A stretch of DNA of 64,000 bases from Pelomonas sp. Root405 (GCF_001425165.1 NZ_LMDU01000001.1:156075-220074); one strand, 5' to 3'. Counted from the stretch's first letter, positions 23,955 through 32,862 are shown. The notes: generated by a model from the sequence alone, not told the origin. Program-made: numbers and translations.

Positions 23955-24832
23955 TGTCTACGGCACTGGCCATGAAGATCCTCGTCCTGTCAGATCTGCA
24001 TCTGGAGTTCGGCGCGCCTTGGGTGCAGTCGACCGGCACCGAGTACGACGCCGTCGTCTTGGCCGGTGACATTCACAACCCCGGCCTGGCGGCCGTGGAG
24101 TGGGCCAAGGCTGATGGCAGGTTCGGCCGCAAGCCGGTGTTTCTCGTACCTGGCAACCACGAGTTCTATCGGTGTGAAATCAACGCGGAGCTTGGCGAGA
24201 TGCGCCAGGCTTCAGCGGGCAGCAATGTTCACCTTCTTGATCGGGACGTTGTGGTCTTGAACGAAGTGCGGTTCATCGGCTGCACCCTGTGGACCGATTT
24301 CCGACTCGGCGTGAGGCAGCCTGATGGCTCGACGACATCCAGCGTCCAGCGTGCGATGAAGGCGGCGGCCGCTGGCATGAACGACTTCCGGCTCATCCAG
24401 GTTTTAGCGTGGCCCCACGGACAACGGTCCGCTCGAGCCCTGCGCGCAGAAGATGCCGTCGCCATGCACGAGAGGGACCGAGACTGGCTGGCCCAGAAGC
24501 TTGCTGAGCCTTTCCCGGGACCCACCGTGGTGGTGACCCACCATGCGCCTTCGAGCGGTTCGGTAGCGCCGGAGTACGCCGCCGACTGGCTGACGCCGAC
24601 GTTTGCCAGCGAGCTGCCAGATGGGCTGTTTGATGTGCCGGCTCTCTGGGTTCACGGCCACACCCATACCTCGTTCGATTACGAGCGGGGCAACTGCCGG
24701 ATCGTCTCTAACCCCCGTGGCTATCCCATGAGGAACGGCAGCTTCGAGAACCGGCTCTACGACCCGGGCTTCATTGTCGAAGTCGTATCAGCCCCAGGCA
24801 ACGTGCTGCCTGAAAACGTTGAGGAGTTATAG
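23954..24832 (+). CDS. Calcineurin-like metallophosphoesterase
   Basis: A 292-residue metallophosphoesterase with the complete metal motif series: D14-x-H16 (LSDLHLEFG), GDIHNP, GNHEFY, THHAPS and GHTHTS. It belongs to the cytosolic calcineurin-like group that hydrolyses phosphodiesters or phosphomonoesters, including nucleotides and nucleic acid ends. GGAG lies 8 bases before the ATG at 23954; ATG 23972 is an alternative. Together with the HAD protein two genes upstream it gives the operon two predicted phosphatases. Confidence 0.85.
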   Translation: MSTALAMKILVLSDLHLEFGAPWVQSTGTEYDAVVLAGDIHNPGLAAVEWAKADGRFGRKPVFLVPGNHEFYRCEINAELGEMRQASAGSNVHLLDRDVVVLNEVRFIGCTLWTDFRLGVRQPDGSTTSSVQRAMKAAAAGMNDFRLIQVLAWPHGQRSARALRAEDAVAMHERDRDWLAQKLAEPFPGPTVVVTHHAPSSGSVAPEYAADWLTPTFASELPDGLFDVPALWVHGHTHTSFDYERGNCRIVSNPRGYPMRNGSFENRLYDPGFIVEVVSAPGNVLPENVEEL

Positions 24833-24837
24833 ACACC

Positions 24838-25290
24838 ATGGTTGCAGCGCCGAAGTCGAATGCGTCGAAGGAAGACCGAGAGAAAGCTGACGCGATGCTG
24901 GCGCGCATGCGCGCCAAAGCTTTTCGAATGGTGATGGACGGCACAAGCTGGCTATCGGCAACGGAGCTGTTCGCGGAGCTTCCGGACAAGCCTCTCAACG
25001 CGGACACCATGCTGGCCGGCTGGCTGGAGCAGGGGCGAATATTTGCGCTTGAGAAGAACGGGGTGCCGATCTACCCCCGTTATGCATTCGACGCCATGCT
25101 TGAGCCGGTACCGATTGTTCGCGAGGTGCTTGAAGTCTTGCGCGGCCGCGCGCCGTTCCAGATCGCCGCGTGGTTTGAGTCCGCCACAACCTACCTCGAC
25201 GGCAAGCGACCGCGCGAGGTGCTGGTGGAGGAGGGCGCAGCCGTGGTGATAGCCGCTCAGCGCATGGTTGAAGGCCCCGTACATGGCTAG
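24838..25290 (+). CDS. MbcA/ParS/Xre-type antitoxin-like protein
   Basis: A 150-residue protein starting 5 bases after the phosphoesterase stop. Its layout fits the Xre/MbcA/ParS antitoxin group: an N-terminal helical part, a central GRIFALEKNGVPIYPRYAFD segment, PVPIVREVLEVLRGRAPFQI, then the toxin-binding stretch WFESATTYLDGKRPREVL. These antitoxins normally pair with a RES-domain toxin, which is absent here. The end abuts an IS3-family remnant on the other strand, so the original 3' neighbour may have been lost. Last gene of the operon. Confidence 0.65.
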   Translation: MVAAPKSNASKEDREKADAMLARMRAKAFRMVMDGTSWLSATELFAELPDKPLNADTMLAGWLEQGRIFALEKNGVPIYPRYAFDAMLEPVPIVREVLEVLRGRAPFQIAAWFESATTYLDGKRPREVLVEEGAAVVIAAQRMVEGPVHG

Positions 25291-25458
25291 CCCCGCAGAC
25301 CAGCCTCGAGCTCGTCTAGGCTGCTGAACTTGTTGACGTGGAAGTATTCCGACTTCAGCGTCCCAAAGAAGCTATCGACCACAGCGTTGTCCAAGCAGTT
25401 GCCGACACAGCCTGCCATTAGGATCACGGAGCTCTTACCGCACAGCTGGCGACCTGCG
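25287..25458 (-). pseudogene. IS3-family transposase remnant (internal fragment)
   Basis: A 170-base piece of an IS3-family (IS150-like) OrfB. It reads MAGCVGNCLDNAVVDSFFGT then LKSEYFHVNKFSSLDELEAG, the well-known GNC-DNA-ESFF-LKsE block of the integrase core. The position usually occupied by the catalytic Glu (AES) is Asp (VDS). Both ends are truncated: the frame ends at a TAG within a GGCTAGCC palindrome shared with the stop of the antitoxin-like gene. Confidence 0.82.
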
Positions 25459-25520
25459 AGCAAATAGCGGTTGCTTCGACGTCAGGGTGGCTGGGTTGAG
25501 AACAAACTGAGGAGTTAGTC

Positions 25521-25805
25521 GTGGCCCTTCAAGACCTTACCCAAGAGCAGCGCGACCTTGCTGACTTCATCTCCGAAATCTCGGAGCGGCGCTATCGAGC
25601 GGCTTGGATGCAAGGCATTGAAAACGAAGTGTGGGAGGCAATGCATGCGCCCGAGCTCGGTCGCGGGGCACTGCGCCTGACGGTCGAAGAGGCTCAAAAG
25701 CTTTACGCAATGAGCGCGAGGTGCAGGGGCTGGATCGTCTTCGATGAAGTCCATGAGGAATCATTCATCCCGATTGAAGAGTGGAGAGGCCGCCAGACTG
25801 TCTGA
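25521..25805 (+). CDS. Unknown small protein
   Basis: A 94-residue protein starting with GTG; GGAG lies 7 bases upstream. Sequence is helical and charged (DLTQEQRDLADFISEISERR, MHAPELGRGALRLTVEEAQK) and ends SFIPIEEWRGRQTV. No family recognised. It lies between two IS3 remnants. Confidence 0.5.
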   Translation: MALQDLTQEQRDLADFISEISERRYRAAWMQGIENEVWEAMHAPELGRGALRLTVEEAQKLYAMSARCRGWIVFDEVHEESFIPIEEWRGRQTV

Positions 25806-25880
25806 GGTATCAGGCGTGCGGCCTGACTCGGGTGACTTGCCCGGACGCATACAGACGGTCTCGGTTCAAACAGCTTGCTC

Positions 25881-26015
25881 ATGGCATTGACGTTGAACGG
25901 CCCGGACGCTGAAAAGCCGGTGTTCCTCCACCAACAGGTGCTGGCCGACTATGCGCTGGTGCAGGAAATGACGGGCTTGTTGGTGAACTCAGTGCCGCAG
26001 CACTTCAAGCTGTAG
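25881..26015 (+). CDS. 44-residue frame, possible gene fragment
   Basis: A short frame (GPDAEKPVFLHQQVLADYAL, QEMTGLLVNSVPQHFKL) with protein-like composition but no clear ribosome binding site. It may be the tail of a gene broken during rearrangement. No family recognised. Confidence 0.3.
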   Translation: MALTLNGPDAEKPVFLHQQVLADYALVQEMTGLLVNSVPQHFKL

Positions 26016-26018
26016 GGC

Positions 26019-26303
26019 TCAGTTGGCGACGCTGACAGTTGTCACCGTGCCATCGTCATCCATTGGGTGCCTAGTGCCGTTTCCCCAGACCCGCGAGCCG
26101 AAGAGGCGGTTGTACTCGGCGACGAAGAGCGGGCGCTGATCCCAGGTTTGGAAGCAGCCGTAGTGCATCGCCGCGTCGGAGTACCGCCATAGCGGGTGGT
26201 CCGGCGATTCGATGAAATGCGTCGTCGAGATGGTTTCCTGCCCCGCCTCAATCGCTTGGCGGCAGAGCGGGCACTGGGTCATGCCGAGGATCAGAAGGGC
26301 CAT
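26019..26303 (-). CDS. Zinc-binding small protein (CPLC motif)
   Basis: A 94-residue protein with CPLCRQAIEAGQETISTTHF and, later, DHPLWRYSDAAMHYGCFQTW: a CxxC and HxxC pair spaced as a treble-clef or HNH-like zinc site. No catalytic His-Asn signature is obvious. The start was taken at 26303; Met at 26282 (just before TQCPLC) is an alternative. It follows another zinc-ribbon gene by 47 bases. Confidence 0.55.
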   Translation of the reverse strand: MALLILGMTQCPLCRQAIEAGQETISTTHFIESPDHPLWRYSDAAMHYGCFQTWDQRPLFVAEYNRLFGSRVWGNGTRHPMDDDGTVTTVSVAN

Positions 26304-26350
26304 CAGGCGGGCGTTTCGAGGTGGCGGTTTTGCGATTGTGAGGTCGCCGT

Positions 26351-26584
26351 TCAGCGCTGCTGCAGCGCGTTGTTCAGGACATCCGCCAGGCGCCGGCCGG
26401 CCAGCGAGAGTTGCGTGACCAGCGAGCTGTCCCACTGCTCAGCGTAGGCCGGACCTGCCACCCGGGTCTCGGGATAAAACCCGGCGGAGCTTCGGACCGC
26501 ACACGATTCGTGCGCCCATGTGCCGGCAGGCGCGGTGTCCGACGGCTTCCGGCTGTGTTCGCACTTCGGGCAATGAAGAATCAC
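26351..26584 (-). CDS. Zinc-ribbon small protein
   Basis: A 77-residue protein starting MILHCPKCEHSRKPSDTAPA, typical of small zinc-ribbon proteins, with one more Cys (ESCAV) close behind; the second CxxC knuckle looks degenerate. The rest is a helical tail. Probably cotranscribed with the gene at 26019-26303. Function unknown; it may be decaying. Confidence 0.5.
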   Translation of the reverse strand: MILHCPKCEHSRKPSDTAPAGTWAHESCAVRSSAGFYPETRVAGPAYAEQWDSSLVTQLSLAGRRLADVLNNALQQR

Positions 26585-26719
26585 CTGTTCCCCCCTAGTT
26601 TTTAGGAACTGAGCTGCCGCGCCGGCTGCGGGAATCGCCCGCTCAAGTGGCTATCTACCCCCTGAAGAAGCTGATATCGCCCTTGCGATGTGCCGCACCA
26701 GGACCGTTCCTAGCTTGGG

Positions 26720-26832
26720 TTACAGCAGCGTGATGACGCCGGCCTCGCCGACGCGCTGCCAGGGCAGGCCAAGCACCAGGGCGTCGAACTGAGTGCGGCT
26801 CTCGTGCATAACGCCCACCGCTTCGTCGAAGA
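26720..26832 (-). pseudogene. Fragment of an unrecognised gene (C-terminal end)
   Basis: A minus-strand frame reading LFDEAVGVMHESRTQFDALV then LGLPWQRVGEAGVITLL and a stop has coding character but no start and no upstream continuation; it runs into the IS3 remnant end near 26.86 kb. Probably the tail of a gene cut by that insertion. Family not recognised. Confidence 0.35.
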
Positions 26833-26859
26833 GTGTTGATCCCCACGCCATCCTGACCC

Positions 26860-27006
26860 ACCGGGGGTGCGGACAAAAACTTGGACTGGTTAAACAGCGA
26901 TCCCCAAGCTTCTGCGATGTGCGGCGGGGCTGAGGCCGCCGAGCGAGATCTTGATCCGCGTCTCGTTGTCCCAGCGGATGTAGGCTTCTACGAGCATGCT
27001 AAGCGG
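26860..27006 (-). pseudogene. IS3-family transposase remnant (C-terminus and terminal end)
   Basis: The minus strand reads YIRWDNETRIKISLGGLSPA then AHRRSLGIAV and stops at 26890, the standard C-terminus of IS3-family OrfB. The following AAGTTTTTGTCCGCACCCCC resembles the terminal repeat of such elements. The N-terminal and central parts are missing on the right side. On the minus strand it precedes the other fragment (25287-25458), so the two are not halves of one interrupted gene. Confidence 0.8.
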
Positions 27007-27048
27007 CGGTGCTCACCAGGTATCTCGCTATTCCTGTCGCATGGAAGG

Positions 27049-27102
27049 GCCGGGCGCTGCGCGCCCGGCGGACTGTGGACGACGCGGGGCGTGGACCACA
27101 GT
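27049..27102. repeat. Two nested inverted repeats near the comM junction
   Basis: GCCGGGCGC (27049-27057) pairs with GCGCCCGGC (27061-27069) around TGC. Immediately right, ACTGTGG (27072-27078) pairs with CCACAGT (27096-27102). They lie about 100 bases from the point where comM sequence ends and could be remnants of a mobile-element end. Confidence 0.45.
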
Positions 27103-27136
27103 CAATAGTCTGCCTAAAGCTCCGTCTGTGTGAGCT

Positions 27137-27391
27137 CTATGGCGTTCGAGTTCTACCTTGCACAAATCGCGAGAAAAGTGCTTGACTACATTGAATTCTT
27201 TTATTCGTCGGGAAGGCCAGCCCGCTGTTCTGCAGCGCCGCCCGTACCCGCTCGCGGGCTTCCTTGACCTCGGTGTCGGCCAGGCCCACCACGGTGAAGC
27301 TCGGCAGGCCGTTGGCCAGGTGGACTTCCACCGTGACCGGCGCGGCGGCGAGGCCGTCGAGGGCGCGGCTGTGGACGGTGGCGAGGGACAT
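27137..27391 (-). pseudogene. comM: comM (YifB-type Mg chelatase-like helicase), N-terminal fragment
   Basis: Residues 1-66 match the ComM/YifB N-terminus: [60 protein letters not shown]. The family is about 500 residues long; ComM is a hexameric helicase for branch migration in natural transformation. After codon 66 the frame continues with unrelated residues ([18 protein letters not shown]) and stops at 27137. The AAA+ core is absent and not seen elsewhere in the window. The codons at the break, AAT AAA AGA ATT, are AT-rich while those before are GC-rich, placing the junction at about 27194-27205. Start at 27391; TTG at 27394 is adjacent. Confidence 0.88.
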
Positions 27392-27515
27392 CAATAGGGG
27401 AAGGTGTCGGTGTGCGGGCGCTGGCGCGCGGGGTCCGGCGTGCAGGGCTGCCTTTTGTGGCGGACCAGTCTAGCCGCCGGCTTGGCCACGGGCGGTCCGG
27501 TGCTTTTCCCTGCAA

Positions 27516-27565
27516 TGCACTTCTGCGGTGCATCTTCCGAGCGGGATCTGTGCCAAATTGGTGCG
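27516..27565. promoter_or_regulatory. Two NtrC enhancer-like sites
   Basis: Site 1, 27516-27532, reads TGCACTTCTGCGGTGCA. Site 2, 27549-27565, reads TGTGCCAAATTGGTGCG. Both fit the 17-base NtrC format TGCACC-n5-GGTGCA, with 1 and 3 deviations respectively. Their centres are 33 bases apart, three helical turns, and 75-110 bases upstream of the sigma-54 element. Confidence 0.72.
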
Positions 27566-27624
27566 AGCGTCTCCGATCCGGGCGCCGTAGGCCCAGTTTC
27601 GTGCGGCGTGACAAGGCGTGACCC

Positions 27625-27641
27625 TTGGCACGGAAGCTGCA
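27625..27641 (+). promoter_or_regulatory. Sigma-54 promoter of torF-glnK-amtB
   Basis: TTGGCAC-GGAAG-CTGCA matches the -24/-12 consensus TGGCAC-n5-TTGCA with GG and GC correctly placed. It lies 46 bases before the torF ATG, downstream of two NtrC-like sites, the classic nitrogen-limitation layout. Confidence 0.8.
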
Positions 27642-27686
27642 AATACCCGCCAGACGTATCCCCAACTTGAAACAGGAGCCTCTGCC

Positions 27687-28764
<1,078 letters not shown>

Positions 28765-28802
28765 AAGCGCGCGTCCATAACAACCGTTTGGAGAACCCTC
28801 AA

Positions 28803-30326
28803 ATGAAGAAACTCCTTGCCGGCCTCGCCCTCGCGGCGGGTCTGCTCGCGCCGGCCGCCTGGGCCCAGGATGCCGCCTCGGCGCCCGCCGCTGCCGTGGC
28901 GACTGCCGCTGTCGATGCGGCTTCGGCGGCCCCCGCGCCCGCCGCCGCTGCGCCGGCCGAAGCGCCTGCTGCCACTGCCGCCCCGGCGCCTGCGCCCAAC
29001 AAGGGCGACACGGCCTGGATGCTGGTGTCCACGCTGCTGGTCATCCTGATGACGATCCCGGGCCTCGCGCTGTTCTACGGCGGCCTGGTGCGCAGCAAGA
29101 ACATGCTGTCCGTGCTGATGCAGGTCATGGTCGGCTTCTCGCTGATGATCGTGCTGTGGGTGCTGTACGGCTACAGCTTCGCGTTCACCGAGGGCAATGC
29201 GTTCATCGGCGGCACGGACCGGCTGTTCATGAAGGGGCTGTGGGACAACGCCGCCGGCACCTTTGCCAACGGCGCCACCTTCAGCAAGGGCACGCCGATG
29301 TACGAGATCGTGTTCGCGGCCTTCCAGGCGACCTTCGCCGGTATCACCGCCTGCCTGATCATCGGCGCCTTCGCCGAGCGCATGAAGTTCTCCGCCGTGC
29401 TCGCCTTCCTGACGCTGTGGTTCACCTTCAGCTACCTGCCCATGGCCCACATGGTCTGGTACTGGATGGGCCCGGATGCCTACACCTCGGCTGAAGTCGC
29501 TGCAGAGATGACCAGCAAGGCCGGCCTGATCTGGCAGTGGGGCGCGCTGGACTTCGCCGGCGGCACCGTCGTGCACATCAATGCCGCCGTGGCGGGCCTG
29601 GTCGGTGCGTACATGGTCGGCAAGCGCGTCGGCTACGGCCGCGAGCAGTTCACGCCGCACAGCTTGACGCTGACGATGGTGGGCGCCGCGCTGCTGTGGG
29701 TGGGCTGGTTCGGCTTCAACGCCGGCTCCGCACTGGAAGCCAACGGCTTCGCTGCCCTGGCCTTCTTCAACACGCTGGCGGCTACCGCTGCTGCCGTGCT
29801 GGCCTGGTGCGTGGGTGAGGCGCTGCTGAAGGGCAAGGCCTCGATGCTGGGTGCTGCCTCGGGTGCCGTCGCCGGCCTCGTCGCCATCACGCCGGCTGCC
29901 GGCAACGTCGGCATCGGTGGTGGCCTGGTCATCGGCCTGGTGGCTGGCTTCGCCTGCCTGTGGGGTGTGTCGGGCCTGAAGAAGCTGCTGGGTGCGGACG
30001 ACTCGCTGGACGTCTTCGGCGTCCACGGTGTCGGCGGCATCGTCGGCGCCATCCTGACCGGCGTGTTCAACAGCCCCAACCTGGGCGGCCCGAGCGCCGT
30101 CGGCGACTGGGTCACCGTTGCGATGGTCGCGCCGGAGGCCTACTCCATCGCCGGCCAGGTCTGGATCCAGACCAAGGCCGTGCTGCTGACCCTGGTGTGG
30201 TCGGGCGTCGTCTCCTTCATCGCCTACAAGCTGGTCGACCTGACCATCGGCCTGCGGGTGACGGAAGAAGAAGAGCGCGAAGGCCTGGACATCTCGTCGC
30301 ACGGCGAAACGGCTTATCACAAGTGA
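28803..30326 (+). CDS. amtB: Ammonium transporter AmtB
   Basis: A 507-residue ammonium channel: a signal peptide (LLAGLALAAGLLAPAAWA), an Ala/Pro-rich linker of about 45 residues, then about eleven membrane helices. Pore histidines are in VVHINAAVAGLVGA and FGVHGVGGIVGAIL. Conserved family stretches GLALFYGGLVRSKN and LTLWFTFSYLPMAHMVW are present. The Ala/Pro linker is longer than in E. coli AmtB. GGAG lies 11 bases before the ATG chosen. Regulated by GlnK from the same unit. Confidence 0.96.
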   Translation: MKKLLAGLALAAGLLAPAAWAQDAASAPAAAVATAAVDAASAAPAPAAAAPAEAPAATAAPAPAPNKGDTAWMLVSTLLVILMTIPGLALFYGGLVRSKNMLSVLMQVMVGFSLMIVLWVLYGYSFAFTEGNAFIGGTDRLFMKGLWDNAAGTFANGATFSKGTPMYEIVFAAFQATFAGITACLIIGAFAERMKFSAVLAFLTLWFTFSYLPMAHMVWYWMGPDAYTSAEVAAEMTSKAGLIWQWGALDFAGGTVVHINAAVAGLVGAYMVGKRVGYGREQFTPHSLTLTMVGAALLWVGWFGFNAGSALEANGFAALAFFNTLAATAAAVLAWCVGEALLKGKASMLGAASGAVAGLVAITPAAGNVGIGGGLVIGLVAGFACLWGVSGLKKLLGADDSLDVFGVHGVGGIVGAILTGVFNSPNLGGPSAVGDWVTVAMVAPEAYSIAGQVWIQTKAVLLTLVWSGVVSFIAYKLVDLTIGLRVTEEEEREGLDISSHGETAYHK

Positions 30327-30357
30327 CTTGGGGGCCAGTCCGGCCCTCTTTCACGCC

Positions 30358-30386
30358 AAGCCGCCCTTCGAGGCGGCTTTTTCTTT
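30358..30386 (+). terminator. Intrinsic terminator after amtB
   Basis: Stem AAGCCGCC (30358-30365) and GGCGGCTT (30372-30379) around the loop CTTCGA, followed by TTT-C-TTT. It ends the torF-glnK-amtB unit 32 bases after the amtB stop. Confidence 0.88.
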
Positions 30387-30406
30387 GTCCCCTCGGGCCC
30401 GTCGTT

Positions 30407-31543
30407 ATGCTGACCCGCATGGATGTGATCACCCTGTTGGTGGCCGTGCTCGTCAACGCGTTGCTGATGAGCGTGGCGTTGGCCGTCGGCGTTGGTATCC
30501 GCACTCGCAGCGGCCTGCAGTCCTGGCAGTTCATGCTGCTGGGCCAGGCGATCGGCTTCGGCCTGCTGATCGCGGCCACGCAGACCACGCCGCGCCTGAT
30601 GGCCACGCTGGGGGTGATGGCGCTCAGCGCGTCATGTTCGGCCATGGTGCTGACGGCCTACCGCTTCCTGGGTCGCCAGGCGCCGCTGCGCTGGCTACTG
30701 GCACCGCCGCTGATGCTGGGCTTCGTGCATGCCATCGTCTTTCGTGACCAGCCGCTCGCCACAGGGCTCACCAACTTCACCATCGGCGTCCAGACGCTCT
30801 GGGCCGGCTGGCTGCTGCTGCATGGCGCGGGCCGTGTGCGCTGGCGCTGGTTGTGCGGCGTGGCGGCCCTGGCCAACGCACTGCTGACGCTGGGCCGGGT
30901 CGTCCTCGTGTTCGGCTGGCCCGAGGCCTATCCGCGCTTCATCGCCCCGCATCCGTTGAACTTTGCCCACCTGTTGATGCTCAACGCCAGCCTGGTGCTG
31001 GGCACCATGGGCTTTTTGCTGGCGCACCGCGACGCCGCCGAACAGGCCCTGGTGCGGCTGGCCTCACTGGACACGCTGACCGGCCTGCTCAACCGCCGCG
31101 AATGGATGAGCCGGGCCGGCCAGGCGCTGAAGACGGCCGGCGAGCCGGGCGTGCTGCTGATGCTGGACCTGGACCACTTCAAGCGCATCAACGACGAGCG
31201 CGGCCACCCGGTCGGCGACGAAGTCATCAAGCTCACCGGCGAGGTGCTGCGCGGCGAGCTGCGCGCGACCGACCTGGTCGGCCGCTACGGCGGCGAGGAG
31301 TTCTGCCTGCTACTGCGCCACTGCGAGCCTGAGGCCTTCAGCCGGCTCGACGCCCGCCTGCACCAGGCGCTGACGCGGCGCTGCGAGGCCAGCCTGGGTT
31401 TTGTCGTCGACTTCAGCGCCGGCGCCGTGCGCGTGGAAGCCGGCGAGGCGCTGGCCGCGGCCATCAAGCGTGCCGACGACCAGCTCTACCGCGCCAAGCA
31501 CGCCGGCCGGGGCCGCACCTGCTGCGCTGACGGCGTCTTGTGA
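30407..31543 (+). CDS. Membrane-bound diguanylate cyclase (GGDEF)
   Basis: A 378-residue protein with six to seven membrane helices in the first 205 residues and a C-terminal GGDEF domain. The active-site loop is GGEEF (about residue 295, RYGGEEFCLLL), and LDLDHFKRINDERGHPVGDE carries the metal aspartate. No RxxD inhibitory site is obvious five residues before the loop (ATDLVG). It should make cyclic di-GMP from GTP; the sensory ligand of the membrane part is unknown. ATG 30407 or 30419 could be the start. Confidence 0.9.
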   Translation: MLTRMDVITLLVAVLVNALLMSVALAVGVGIRTRSGLQSWQFMLLGQAIGFGLLIAATQTTPRLMATLGVMALSASCSAMVLTAYRFLGRQAPLRWLLAPPLMLGFVHAIVFRDQPLATGLTNFTIGVQTLWAGWLLLHGAGRVRWRWLCGVAALANALLTLGRVVLVFGWPEAYPRFIAPHPLNFAHLLMLNASLVLGTMGFLLAHRDAAEQALVRLASLDTLTGLLNRREWMSRAGQALKTAGEPGVLLMLDLDHFKRINDERGHPVGDEVIKLTGEVLRGELRATDLVGRYGGEEFCLLLRHCEPEAFSRLDARLHQALTRRCEASLGFVVDFSAGAVRVEAGEALAAAIKRADDQLYRAKHAGRGRTCCADGVL

Positions 31544-31596
31544 TCCGCGCGGCAGCCCTCAAGTGGGGCGGCCTGTAAGTTTGAGATCATTCGGCC

Positions 31597-32862
31597 ATGG
31601 TTCCCCATCTCATCACCGCCCTGAACGGCCCCATCAACGAGCTGGAGGCCCGTGTCCTGGAGTCCATGCCGGCCACGGAGCGCTGGTTCAGGCTGGAATG
31701 GATGGAGCACACGCCGACCTTCTATGCTTCGGTGGACCTGCGCAACGCCGGCTTCAAGCTGGCGCCGGTCGACACCAATCTCTTTCCTGGCGGCTTCAAC
31801 CACCTGACCGCCCAGATGCTGCCCCAGGCCGTCCAGGCAGCGATGGCGGCCATCGAGAAGATCTGCCCCGAGGCGCGCAACCTGCTCGTCATTCCCGAGA
31901 CGGGCGCGCGCTGCAGCTTCTATCTGGACCACCTCGCCACGCTGGCGCGCATCTTCACGCAGGCCGGGCTGAACGTGCGCTTCGGCACGCTGGACACCAG
32001 CATCAAGGAGCCGACCGAACTGCCGCTGGCCAGCGGCGGCAGCCTGGTCGTCGAGCCCCTGGTGCGCAAGCGCGGCCGGCTGATGCTCAAGGGCTTCGAC
32101 CCCTGCACAGTGCTGCTCAACAACGACCTCTCGGCCGGCACGCCGCCGCAGCTGATGGGCCTGCACGAGCAATACCTGCTGCCGCCGCTGCATGCCGGCT
32201 GGACGGTGCGGCGCAAGAGCCAGCACTTCCGCGCCTACGAGGAAGTCGCCAAGCGCTTCGGCAAGCTGCTGGGCATGGACCCCTGGCTGATCACGCCGAT
32301 GTTTCAGAGCGTCGACATGCACGGCAGCAAGGGCTTGGACGCGCTGCAGGCGGCAGCCGACGCGCAGCTGACCAAGGTGCGCCGCAAGTACAAGGAATAC
32401 GGCATCAACGAGAAGCCCTTCGTCATCATCAAGAGCGACGTGGGCAGCTACGGCCGCGCGGTGCTGACGGTGCGTGACGCTAAGGACATCGAGGCCCTGG
32501 CTTCAACCCTGCCCGAAAGCCTGGGCCAGGACGTCATCGTGCAGGAAGGCGTGCCCACGCATGAGCGCGTGCACGAGGCCGTCGCCGAGCCGGTCGTCTA
32601 CATGATGGACCGCTACGTCGTCGGCGGCTTCTACCGCGTGCACGCCCACCGCGGCATCGACGAGAACCTCAACGCCCCAGGCGCCAGCTATGTGCCGCTG
32701 GCGTTCGCCGAGTCGCCCCACCTGCCGCGCCCCGGCGAGAAGCCCGGTGCGAGCGCGCCCAACCGCTTCTACATGTATGGCGTCATCGGCCGGCTGGCGA
32801 TGCTGGCCGCCAGCTATGAACTGGAAGCGACGGACCCGCAGGCGGAGGCCGAGGCGGCCTGA
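31597..32862 (+). CDS. gshA: Glutamate-cysteine ligase, proteobacterial type
   Basis: A 421-residue protein matching the glutamate-cysteine ligase form found in betaproteobacteria (GshA of the Acidithiobacillus type), unlike the E. coli enzyme. Typical stretches are WMEHTPTFYASVDLRNAGFK, PVDTNLFPGGFNHL, EKPFVIIKSDVGSYGRAV and QEGVPTHERVHEAVAEPVVY. It makes gamma-glutamylcysteine, first step of glutathione synthesis. The partner gshB lies 7 kb downstream on the same strand, separated by four unrelated genes. Confidence 0.92.
   Translation: MVPHLITALNGPINELEARVLESMPATERWFRLEWMEHTPTFYASVDLRNAGFKLAPVDTNLFPGGFNHLTAQMLPQAVQAAMAAIEKICPEARNLLVIPETGARCSFYLDHLATLARIFTQAGLNVRFGTLDTSIKEPTELPLASGGSLVVEPLVRKRGRLMLKGFDPCTVLLNNDLSAGTPPQLMGLHEQYLLPPLHAGWTVRRKSQHFRAYEEVAKRFGKLLGMDPWLITPMFQSVDMHGSKGLDALQAAADAQLTKVRRKYKEYGINEKPFVIIKSDVGSYGRAVLTVRDAKDIEALASTLPESLGQDVIVQEGVPTHERVHEAVAEPVVYMMDRYVVGGFYRVHAHRGIDENLNAPGASYVPLAFAESPHLPRPGEKPGASAPNRFYMYGVIGRLAMLAASYELEATDPQAEAEAA

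Noticed and set aside
25287-27006. One IS3 transposase gene split by a later insertion
   Set aside because: The fragments are in the wrong order on the minus strand for that explanation.
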